Origin: a virus
DNA length: 53,421 nucleotides
Virus record (IMG/VR): IMGVR_UViG_3300013126_002137
Location: 1 to 53,421 of that record
Strand: one strand, 5' to 3'
How positions within the stretch are numbered: position 1 is the first letter of the stretch; the number at the start of each line of letters is the position of its first letter. The position numbers and the translations under genes were made by a program. Positions 47,525-53,421 of this stretch are shown here, one piece after another. The notes under the pieces are model-generated. The model searched no databases and was not told the DNA's origin. It saw only the letters and a list, made by a program, of their open reading frames with translations.

Positions 47525-48316
47525 ATGAGAAAATTAAGTTATTTTTTAATGTTGAGCATATCAATTTTAGTGTTGGCATCATGCTCACGAGTAGAACCTA
47601 ACTATGAAGGTGTCCTTATGGAAAACTATGGACGTAATGGTAAGTCAGACTTTAAAGTCGTTACTGGTAAACAAAACACAATGTGGGCTGGTGTACAGTT
47701 ATACCAAGTACCTATGTTTGAAACAAGTGGTGACTGCGATGGTGTTAAAATCAACGCAAAAGATGCTGGTAAGTTTTATGTTGACCCAGTATACCAATAT
47801 CAACCAATCAGAGGTAAAGGTGTTGAAGTCGTATTTAACTATAAACACTTTGGGGTTGCTGAACCAGAAGTTATGATGGACAATATCGAAAAGGGCATAT
47901 TGAATAGAATAGTTGTTAATGCATATCGTGAAGAAGCAAGGAATTATAGTACAGACTCGCTTATGAACAACTTGAATGCCTTTGAAAGTAAAGTACAAGA
48001 AAGATTACGTGAAGAATTTGCTAACAAGTTTTTTGAATTGAAAGAAGTAACATCTGGGTTAACACCGCCAGAGTCAATGGAGAAAGCAATCGAAGCTAGA
48101 AACAATGCAATACAAGAGGCTAATCGTGTTAAAAACGAATTAGAAGTGTCTAAGATGAAATTGGAACAAGCTAAAATTGATGCTGAAGCTGATAGAATTA
48201 AATCACAAGGTTTGACAAAAGAAGTGTTGCAAGAAAAATGGATTAATGCTATCCGTTATAGCAATAACAAAGTTATTATCACTGATGGTAAAACACCAGT
48301 ATTATTTAACAACTAA
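47525..48316 (+). CDS. SPFH/prohibitin-like lipoprotein
   Basis: 263 residues. A lipoprotein signal with lipobox (SISILVLASC) precedes an SPFH/band-7 domain (YYQ-type beta core, DPVYQYQPIRGKGVEVVFNY) and a long Ala/Glu-rich helix (EKAIEARNNAIQEANRVKNE) typical of prohibitin/stomatin oligomers. It would sit on the envelope and form ring-like scaffolds, perhaps against host membrane proteases or superinfection. Confidence 0.82.
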   Translation: MRKLSYFLMLSISILVLASCSRVEPNYEGVLMENYGRNGKSDFKVVTGKQNTMWAGVQLYQVPMFETSGDCDGVKINAKDAGKFYVDPVYQYQPIRGKGVEVVFNYKHFGVAEPEVMMDNIEKGILNRIVVNAYREEARNYSTDSLMNNLNAFESKVQERLREEFANKFFELKEVTSGLTPPESMEKAIEARNNAIQEANRVKNELEVSKMKLEQAKIDAEADRIKSQGLTKEVLQEKWINAIRYSNNKVIITDGKTPVLFNN

Positions 48317-48492
48317 TGAGAAATACATCTTTAAAAATACTAGGTTTGGTGGTGCTGAACCTAGTATTAATATGGTTACATCACACATTATTCCAATCAC
48401 CAATGCCATTTTTAGTTTTTGCATCAATGATTTTACATTTAGTTGTGATAATTAAGATACCATATGAAAAAATATTTAAAAAAGAGGAATAA
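48316..48492 (+). CDS. Small membrane protein
   Basis: 58 residues with two hydrophobic helices. The ATG overlaps the SPFH stop by one base, and its own stop sits in the loop of the terminator. Confidence 0.65.
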   Translation: MRNTSLKILGLVVLNLVLIWLHHTLFQSPMPFLVFASMILHLVVIIKIPYEKIFKKEE

Positions 48493-48508
48493 TTTTCCTC
48501 TTTTTTTT
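48481..48508 (+). terminator. Terminator overlapping a stop codon and a -33 box
   Basis: AAAGAGGAA 48481-48489 pairs with TTCCTCTTT 48495-48503. The loop holds the TAA and the T-run ends in the next TTTG. Confidence 0.85.
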
Positions 48509-48537
48509 GTTTATATGAAAAATATTTACTACATTTG
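48506..48537 (+). promoter_or_regulatory. Bacteroidetes-type promoter
   Basis: TTTG 48506-48509, 20-base spacer, TACATTTG 48530-48537. Confidence 0.8.
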
Positions 48538-48560
48538 TATTATAAATAAAAATAACGGTT

Positions 48561-48881
48561 ATGGAAATTGCATTTAGAAAATTAACAGAAGAACAATTTG
48601 ATGATTATTTTGAACTTTTAGATAATCACATTGATGACAACGCAGCATTTGGTGGTAAAATGTTTGAAACCTATGGTGAAGAAATGTCATTTGTTATTGA
48701 AATGGCAAACCAAAACAGAGTTATCACTATCATCGAAAACGATGAGGGTTGTGAAGAAGATGAAGATGGGTTTACATCACCTAGTATGTACTATGTAAGT
48801 GGTATGCATCTTGTGAATAGAATTGGATACCTTATCACAGAAGAACCTATTGATTTTGAATTTGAATGTTTAATTGATTAA
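48561..48881 (+). CDS. Hypothetical acidic protein
   Basis: 106 residues, acidic (ENDEGCEEDEDGF), beta-rich C-terminal part. Unknown. Confidence 0.65.
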   Translation: MEIAFRKLTEEQFDDYFELLDNHIDDNAAFGGKMFETYGEEMSFVIEMANQNRVITIIENDEGCEEDEDGFTSPSMYYVSGMHLVNRIGYLITEEPIDFEFECLID

Positions 48882-48890
48882 TTTTATCTT

Positions 48891-49130
48891 ATGGAAGTAG
48901 AATTTGAATTTAACAACAAAGTATTGAGTAGGGATTTAAAAGAACTTATCTCAAAAGTAGATAACATCGAAATATCTAAAGGTAGAGTAAGTGGTTACTC
49001 AATAGAAGTGTTTGATAAAAGCACACAATCACAAGGTAGTTATGTTTATTGTAAGAATAGTAAACATAGGGATGAAGATTATAATAGTCTTTTAGAAGCC
49101 ATCGAAGTTGCATTAGAAATAACTGAATAA
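48891..49130 (+). CDS. Hypothetical small protein
   Basis: 79 residues, mixed alpha/beta, one base before the next ATG. Unknown. Confidence 0.6.
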   Translation: MEVEFEFNNKVLSRDLKELISKVDNIEISKGRVSGYSIEVFDKSTQSQGSYVYCKNSKHRDEDYNSLLEAIEVALEITE

Positions 49131-49131
49131 T

Positions 49132-49371
49132 ATGGAAGACATAAATGATAAGTTTGAAGAACTTGTGCGTAAATCAGAAGATGAATCAAAGAAGCTACAA
49201 AAGAAATATGATTTTGCTCTTTTGATAATTGAAATGGTATTGCAATTATCTGGTGTTGTAATAATCATATATGAATTAGGTTGGGTTGTTGGTGGAGGAT
49301 TATTTTTGTGGTTTACTGGAAATAATTTACAAGTTATTAGAAATTTTAGAGAAAAAAACTTGCGTAAGTAA
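49132..49371 (+). CDS. Small membrane protein
   Basis: 79 residues: about 30 charged helical residues, then two membrane helices (LLIIEMVLQLSGVVIIIYEL; VVGGGLFLWF) and a basic tail. The next promoter's CTTG lies within its last codons. Confidence 0.65.
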   Translation: MEDINDKFEELVRKSEDESKKLQKKYDFALLIIEMVLQLSGVVIIIYELGWVVGGGLFLWFTGNNLQVIRNFREKNLRK

Positions 49372-49390
49372 ATTATTATAACTACATTTG
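49359..49390 (+). promoter_or_regulatory. Bacteroidetes-type promoter, leaderless stub
   Basis: CTTG 49359-49362, 20-base spacer, TACATTTG 49383-49390; ATG of the stub at 49395. Confidence 0.75.
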
Positions 49391-49394
49391 TCCT

Positions 49395-49559
49395 ATGAAT
49401 ATATTTGTTTTAGATACAGACCCAAAAACATGTGCTGTTTATCACAATGACAAGCACGTTGTTAAGATGATACTTGAAACTTTTATAAAGTTCTATATAT
49501 TTATAAATAAAAAAATATGGAAACTTGTGAAATTTGTAAAGAAACATTTAATAATTTAA
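49395..49559 (+). pseudogene. 5' stub of the gene at 50540
   Basis: The frame starts MNIFVLDTDPKTCAVYHNDK and continues HVVKMILET, aligning with the intact gene 1.1 kb downstream (MNIFVLDLDPRICATYHVDK, HSTKMCVEY). Homology ends near 49484, immediately before the homing endonuclease's own promoter-like motif; the rest of the frame is endonuclease sequence in the wrong frame. The stub keeps its original promoter. Confidence 0.85.
49498..49507 (+). promoter_or_regulatory. TATTTATAAA motif, putative late promoter
   Basis: 19 bases before the endonuclease start. Confidence 0.45.
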
Positions 49560-50485
49560 AAGGGTTAACCACTCATGTTAATGCTAAACATCATCTTAAC
49601 GGTAAAGAATACTATGATACCTATCTTAAAAAAGAAGGTGAAGGTCAATGTGTGATTTGTGGTAGTGAAACTACTTACAGAAATGTTGGTGTTGGTTATT
49701 TAGAAAATTGTTCAGTGAAATGTAGGAATAATAATAAAACTATCAAACGTGATTATTGGAAAGGTAAAACTCAATCAGAAGAAACAATAGCTAAAAGGAT
49801 ACATAATACAGACCAAATAAAGAAAGAGGGAAATAGGAAAGAAACTATGTTAGATAAATATGGTGTTGATAATCCATCAAAGCTAGATATAGTTAAATCC
49901 AAAATAAGTATTGGTAACAAAGGTAAAATAGTTGATAGGGGAGAAGAATGGCAGAATAAAATCATTGATTCAAAAAGAAAAAATGGTACTTTAAAACATT
50001 CGGATGAAACTAAAACTAAAATTGGTGATAGTCTTAATAAGTATCATTCTTTAAATTTAGATAGAGAAAAATACTTGTCTAAATCAAACAATATTAGTCA
50101 TTTTTGTGGTTGGTATAATGGATTGTATTTTAGGAGTTCATTAGAATTATCTTTCTTATTCTTAAATAAAGGAGTAACTTTTATTAGTTGTGAAAAGAAC
50201 AAATATAAGATTATCTATGAGAAAGATGGTAAACAAAAAGTTTATTATCCAGATTATACTGATGGTGATGTCATCTATGAAATTAAACCAAGTACTTTAT
50301 TGGGATATAAAGATAATGATTTAAAGATTAATAAAGGTTTAGAATTATATGGTGATAAGTATAAAGTTATTACTGAAAAAGAAGCACCATATATTGAGAA
50401 AACTAAAATATTTGAGTTAATTGAAACTGGTGTTGTGAGGGTTAACGAAAAATCATTATCAATATTGAAAAAATATAAACATTAA
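49517..50485 (+). CDS. Homing endonuclease, zinc-finger/NUMOD3/PD-(D/E)XK type
   Basis: 322 residues. An N-terminal C2H2-like finger (CEICKETFNNLKGLTTHVNA), a treble-clef-like CVICGSE ... CSVKC, basic linkers with a NUMOD3-like HSDETKTKIGDS, and a C-terminal nuclease with VYYPDYTDGDVIYEIKPSTL, a PD-(D/E)xK-type site. It lies between a gene stub and the intact copy of that gene. Confidence 0.85.
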   Translation: METCEICKETFNNLKGLTTHVNAKHHLNGKEYYDTYLKKEGEGQCVICGSETTYRNVGVGYLENCSVKCRNNNKTIKRDYWKGKTQSEETIAKRIHNTDQIKKEGNRKETMLDKYGVDNPSKLDIVKSKISIGNKGKIVDRGEEWQNKIIDSKRKNGTLKHSDETKTKIGDSLNKYHSLNLDREKYLSKSNNISHFCGWYNGLYFRSSLELSFLFLNKGVTFISCEKNKYKIIYEKDGKQKVYYPDYTDGDVIYEIKPSTLLGYKDNDLKINKGLELYGDKYKVITEKEAPYIEKTKIFELIETGVVRVNEKSLSILKKYKH

Positions 50486-50517
50486 TTTGTTTAATTGAAA
50501 TTAAATACTTACCTTTG
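50486..50517 (+). promoter_or_regulatory. Bacteroidetes-type promoter
   Basis: TTTG 50486-50489 right after the endonuclease stop, 20-base spacer, TACCTTTG 50510-50517. Confidence 0.8.
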
Positions 50518-50539
50518 TAATAACAAAAAAATAAAATTT

Positions 50540-51010
50540 ATGAATATATTTGTCTTAGACCTAGACCCAAGAATATGTGCTACGTATCATGTGGACAAAC
50601 ATAGCACTAAAATGTGTGTGGAATACGCACAGTTATTATGTGGAGTGCATTGGATGACCGAAGGTGGTCAATACGATATACCATATAAGTTATCACATAA
50701 AAATCATCCATGCGCAATATGGGCACGTGAATGTTACGAGAATTACATTTGGTTATGTGATTTAGGATTAGAATTATGTGCTGAATACACATATCGTTAT
50801 GGTAAACGTCATAAGTCACAAGATATTATAGAATGGTGTTTGATACATAAACCAAATATCATAGAGAAAGGTGATGTAACACCATTTGCTCTGGCTATGC
50901 CAATCGAATGCAAGATAGGTAATGCTGTTGAGTCATATCGTGAGTATTACAGACAAGAAAAAAAAGGTTTTGCTAATTGGAAGAACCGAGAAACACCTAA
51001 TTGGTTTTAG
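50540..51010 (+). CDS. Conserved phage protein (MNIFVLD.DP family)
   Basis: 156 residues. MNIFVLDLDPRICATYHVDK, HPCAIWARECYENYIWLCDL and YRYGKRHKS form a family common in large phages and sometimes named pyrimidine-dimer glycosylase; I cannot confirm activity. ATG 50540 follows the promoter box at 50510-50517. Its N-terminus departs from the usual DKHVVKMILE consensus, which the upstream stub retains. Confidence 0.75.
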   Translation: MNIFVLDLDPRICATYHVDKHSTKMCVEYAQLLCGVHWMTEGGQYDIPYKLSHKNHPCAIWARECYENYIWLCDLGLELCAEYTYRYGKRHKSQDIIEWCLIHKPNIIEKGDVTPFALAMPIECKIGNAVESYREYYRQEKKGFANWKNRETPNWF

Positions 51011-51012
51011 TT

Positions 51013-51150
51013 ATGAGCACTTGGTTAATAGTATTATTAGTTATCATATCAGTTATTATACTGTTATTGATTGTCTCACCTAAATTTAGAGCAATATTTG
51101 GAGATTTGTTAGATGAAATTATTGAAGGAATTATTGATTTTTTTGATTAA
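51013..51150 (+). CDS. Small membrane protein
   Basis: 45 residues: one membrane helix (WLIVLLVIISVIILLLIV) and an acidic amphipathic tail. Two bases after the previous stop. Confidence 0.6.
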   Translation: MSTWLIVLLVIISVIILLLIVSPKFRAIFGDLLDEIIEGIIDFFD

Positions 51151-51192
51151 AATATAAAAACATGAAAATTTTTAAAAAAAGTTACTAAAAAA

Positions 51193-51224
51193 TTTGGAAC
51201 TTTAAAAAATAGTTCTTACATTTG
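51193..51224 (+). promoter_or_regulatory. Bacteroidetes-type promoter
   Basis: TTTG 51193-51196, 20-base spacer, TACATTTG 51217-51224. Confidence 0.8.
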
Positions 51225-51249
51225 TATCATAATCTTAAAACAATTAGTT

Positions 51250-51537
51250 ATGTCAGAAGTTAAAGTAAACCCAAATGAGTTAACAACATCAACTCGCAAA
51301 AGACCAAACAAAGCTAAAATTTTAAAACAAGCTACGTTAAGAGGTCATTTAACACCAAACGAAAGTTTGATGATTACTGGTCTAACAGTAAAAAACCTTT
51401 TACAGAGAATTAACAATAGAGGATTTGAAGATGTAATCCTACCAGCAGACTGCAAGAAGTTAGAAGACCTAATGAAAGAGTTTGTTACAAAGTGTGATGA
51501 TGTTTTATCACCATACGCAACAAAAAAAGTTAAATAA
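51250..51537 (+). CDS. Hypothetical basic protein
   Basis: 95 residues, basic N-terminal part (TTSTRKRPNKAKILKQATLR) and helical rest. Possibly DNA-binding. Unknown. Confidence 0.65.
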   Translation: MSEVKVNPNELTTSTRKRPNKAKILKQATLRGHLTPNESLMITGLTVKNLLQRINNRGFEDVILPADCKKLEDLMKEFVTKCDDVLSPYATKKVK

Positions 51538-51539
51538 AT

Positions 51540-51571
51540 TTTGTTTATTTAATTTTTAATTACTACCTTTG
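51540..51571 (+). promoter_or_regulatory. Bacteroidetes-type promoter
   Basis: TTTG 51540-51543, 20-base spacer, TACCTTTG 51564-51571. Confidence 0.8.
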
Positions 51572-51597
51572 CAATATTAACCCAAAATAAAAATAAA

Positions 51598-52632
51598 ATG
51601 AAGAAAAACGTAAAAACAGCTTCAAGGGTTGAAGCTAGAATTGAGACTATCACAGTTGATAGAGCGAAAGAGTTATTAGCGAAAAACGTTGATAACAGAC
51701 GTGTAGACGAGAGCAGAGTAGCACGTTTAGCACAATCCATGGTTAATGGTGATTTTGTTGTCACAAATCAAGGAATTGGTATCGATACAAATGATATCGT
51801 ATCAGACGGACAACACCGTTTAAGAGCAATCGTTAAGGCTAATGTGCCAGTTGAAATGCTCGTTATCACTGGTTTAGAACCTAAATGTCGTTACGTAATT
51901 GACACTGGAAAAGGTCGTAGTCACGCTGATGCGCTACAAATCAGTAAATTAGCTTTGGATGTTAACTCAAAAGGTAAAACAATTGATTATGCTAAATTAA
52001 TAGCATCTGCATCATGTTATATCATGTTACACCAAACAAATCGTTTTAATAACATCACTGCTTATGGTAGAATCATCACAGCAAGCGAGTTAGTTAACTT
52101 TGTTGAGAAGAACCATACAGAGTTGTTATCATCCGCAAAAGAAGTTAAAAAATTAACAGATGAGTGTAAATATGTACAAGTACCACACATGTTGTTTTTG
52201 TACCAAATGCACAAGTTTTTTAACAAATCAAGAATTGTTAAGTTTATTAACATCGTAACTGGAAAAGAAAATGCTGAAAATCCAGATACATGTCCAGCAA
52301 CAAAATTAAGAAACACCCTTATTGAAAACTACGGAAAACGTAGAGGTACTAAGTTAGGTACAAAAGATTTGATGGGGTTAGCAATCGATGCATCAAACAA
52401 GTTTATGGCACGTGTTGAAATGGGTGCTAAAAACAAAAAGTTGATGGCAAGACCTACAAAGGCTGGTATTGTTAATGTTAAGTTTACTGGTAACCTTAAT
52501 GACGAAGGACAATCATTTTTTAAAACAATCAAAACTGATAGTCCACTACCAGAAGATGAGAAATCTAAAGAACGCAAAAAATTAGAAGCTGAAATAGCTG
52601 CGCTTGAAGATTTTGTAACAAAACATAAGTAA
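51598..52632 (+). CDS. ParB/Srx-fold DGQHRL-motif protein
   Basis: 344 residues. NRRVDESRVARLAQSMVNGD then IVSDGQHRLRAIVKANVPVE is the ParB N-terminal-like motif, widespread in phages and plasmids. The rest is helical with a charged C-terminus. Family members bind nucleotides or DNA; the phage role is not known. Confidence 0.78.
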   Translation: MKKNVKTASRVEARIETITVDRAKELLAKNVDNRRVDESRVARLAQSMVNGDFVVTNQGIGIDTNDIVSDGQHRLRAIVKANVPVEMLVITGLEPKCRYVIDTGKGRSHADALQISKLALDVNSKGKTIDYAKLIASASCYIMLHQTNRFNNITAYGRIITASELVNFVEKNHTELLSSAKEVKKLTDECKYVQVPHMLFLYQMHKFFNKSRIVKFINIVTGKENAENPDTCPATKLRNTLIENYGKRRGTKLGTKDLMGLAIDASNKFMARVEMGAKNKKLMARPTKAGIVNVKFTGNLNDEGQSFFKTIKTDSPLPEDEKSKERKKLEAEIAALEDFVTKHK

Positions 52633-52635
52633 AAA

Positions 52636-52667
52636 TTTGCAAATGTAAAAACTTATTAATACATTTG
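52636..52667 (+). promoter_or_regulatory. Promoter of the structured RNA region
   Basis: TTTG 52636-52639, 20-base spacer, TACATTTG 52660-52667. No protein gene follows for over 500 bases. Confidence 0.82.
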
Positions 52668-52680
52668 TAGAAGATTACGG

Positions 52681-52746
52681 AGGTAACTAGTGTAAAAGGA
52701 AGCACGCCAGCAAATCTGGAAGAGAGGTTCAAGTCCTCGTTACTTA
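52681..52746 (+). ncRNA. tRNA-like element with shortened anticodon arm
   Basis: Acceptor AGGTAAC/GTTACTT, D arm GTGT-AAAAGGAA-GCAC and T arm GAGG-TTCAAGT-CCTC are good. The anticodon arm is only 13 bases (CCAG-CAAAT-CTGG), leaving a five-base loop without U33. At 66 bases it is too short for a normal tRNA. Either a degenerate tRNA or a tRNA mimic. Confidence 0.6.
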
Positions 52747-53195
52747 CAAATAAAAAATTAGGATAGGGGGTAAAGCTGAGTGAGGGTTTATCTTGTCGGA
52801 TAATAAAATAGTACACCATCGGCTATCAACGTCTCCCCCGATTCCTCAGACATAATTAGACGTTGGTGGCTTATATGCTTCTCAGCTCTTGATTAGAGCA
52901 TGGTGGCTAAGACTGACACTGGGAAAGACTAGTAATCACAATCGGCAGAGAGGGTAGTACTGCCACTACCCTCGAAACCGATACATAACTAGGTGGCGAA
53001 ATTGGTTAGACGCTAAACTCATGCGGTGAGCATGGAATGGGAAGAAGGTTAAGGCACACAAGTTGGGTAAATATCCGTTGCTTAACACATTCCAATAAAG
53101 TTGATGAAAATATTAAGCAGTATCCCTCTAATAAGGTGCCAACTAACATCAACTATAGTGCATAAAGGTTCGAATCCAGTACTAACTACTAAAAA
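52747..53195 (+). ncRNA. Large gene-free region of long perfect stem-loops
   Basis: Helices visible: TTATC/GATAA 52788-52803; CAACGTCT/AGACGTTG 52827-52865; GCTCT/AGAGC 52885-52899; a composite rod with CTAGT/ACTAG, ATCGG/CCGAT and GAGGGTAGT/ACTACCCTC 52929-52992; CATGC/GCATG about 53020-53034; GGAATG/CATTCC and GTTAAG/CTTAAC 53034-53093; AGTTGATG/CATCAACT 53099-53154. A tRNA-Leu-like D arm (GGTGGCGAAATTGGTTAGAC, 52992-53011) and a final GGTTCGAATCC T-loop (53168-53178) frame the last part. I cannot assign a family; it may be one or several ncRNAs, or tRNAs with insertions. Confidence 0.55.
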
Positions 53196-53202
53196 ATAAA
53201 TA

Positions 53203-53391
53203 ATGGTTGAAATATTTTACATTATTATATTAGCTTTGTTTACGTTATTGGGTGCTTGGTATGCACCTAAAATGACATTGGCTATCTTTTTATTTGGTAT
53301 TGGTTTAAATCCAATAGCGGTAATTGTTATGATTATGAGTTTCATGACAGAAATTTCTATAAAATTTGATAAAAAAAACTTGACAAATTAA
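53203..53391 (+). CDS. Small membrane protein
   Basis: 62 residues with two hydrophobic helices (FYIIILALFTLLGAWYA; LFGIGLNPIAVIVMIMSF) and a basic tail. Follows the structured RNA region. Confidence 0.65.
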   Translation: MVEIFYIIILALFTLLGAWYAPKMTLAIFLFGIGLNPIAVIVMIMSFMTEISIKFDKKNLTN

Positions 53392-53410
53392 AAATAATGT
53401 TGTACATTTG
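53379..53410 (+). promoter_or_regulatory. Bacteroidetes-type promoter at the window edge
   Basis: CTTG 53379-53382, 20-base spacer, TACATTTG 53403-53410. Its gene lies beyond the window. Confidence 0.8.
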
Positions 53411-53421
53411 TATTATAACGG

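Noticed and set aside
48246-48455. A 69-codon frame overlapping the end of the SPFH gene.
   Set aside because: The 58-codon frame at 48316 fits better: one-base stop/start overlap, two membrane helices and a terminator at its end.
52929-52992. Group I intron core in the terminal RNA region (AAAGACTAGT resembles an R element).
   Set aside because: No matching S element or complete P3-P8 arrangement could be found by eye.

Overview
This window looks like an internal stretch of a large (jumbo-class) tailed phage that infects a Bacteroidetes (Flavobacteriia-like) host. It is very AT-rich, almost every gene is on the + strand, and genes commonly overlap by 1 to 30 bases. There is no Shine-Dalgarno spacing. 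About thirty promoters match the Bacteroidetes primary-sigma type (TTTG or CTTG, about 20 bases, TANNTTTG). No terminase, major capsid, tail or DNA polymerase gene is visible, so this is an accessory, nucleotide-metabolism and host-takeover region.

Layout. 1-858: a duplicated membrane protein and a UVR-motif protein. 859-2820: a small structured RNA with its own promoter and terminator, then a tRNA cluster (Pro, a class-II UGG tRNA, Gln, Tyr, Thr, Gly, Thr, Gly, Lys-like) with hairpin-forming spacers and several tRNA-like or pseudoknotted elements. 2898-11540: an HNH homing endonuclease, a gp88-like protein, a PD-(D/E)XK-like protein, a YciA-type thioesterase, DHFR, a YqeY-like protein, a metallophosphoesterase and an AAA+ ATPase. 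11611-22108: an NAD+/ADP-ribose island (NMNAT-Nudix, SLOG, NAMPT, NADAR, macro domain, Sir2, PRPP synthetase) mixed with dCMP deaminase, HAD proteins and a GIY-YIG homing endonuclease. 22246-30145: a Thg1-like polymerase, an ECF sigma factor, a large metallophosphoesterase, a Nudix-sigma fusion, an Smr-domain protein and an AAA+ ATPase. 30194-41933: a nucleoside deoxyribosyltransferase-like protein, IF3, an HNH endonuclease, HAD proteins, a zinc metallopeptidase-like protein, RNase R, an RlpA-like protein, phosphoesterases and a BCS1-like AAA+. 41975-44055: a zinc protein, SmpB and an RpoD-like sigma factor. 44149-51150: many short proteins, most with a private promoter, plus a SPFH lipoprotein and a homing endonuclease. 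51250-53421: a ParB-like DGQHRL protein, a ~500-base gene-free structured-RNA region and a small membrane protein.

How it fits together. Three themes stand out. (1) The NAD island encodes a complete loop that could turn both NADase products back into NAD+: Nudix (ADP-ribose to ribose-5-P), Prs (to PRPP), NAMPT (nicotinamide + PRPP to NMN), NMNAT (to NAD+). It sits beside ADP-ribose erasers. (2) A translation-maintenance set (tRNAs, Thg1-like enzyme, IF3, SmpB, RNase R, Smr nuclease) resembles a portable ribosome-rescue and tRNA-repair kit. Several phage mRNAs appear leaderless. (3) Transcription is probably reprogrammed by three sigma-like proteins, one fused to a Nudix domain.

An evolutionary pattern recurs. 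Three homing-endonuclease modules are each preceded by a short 5' stub of a gene whose full-length, sequence-diverged copy follows the endonuclease. A fourth locus carries a gene stub fused to a decayed HNH endonuclease.
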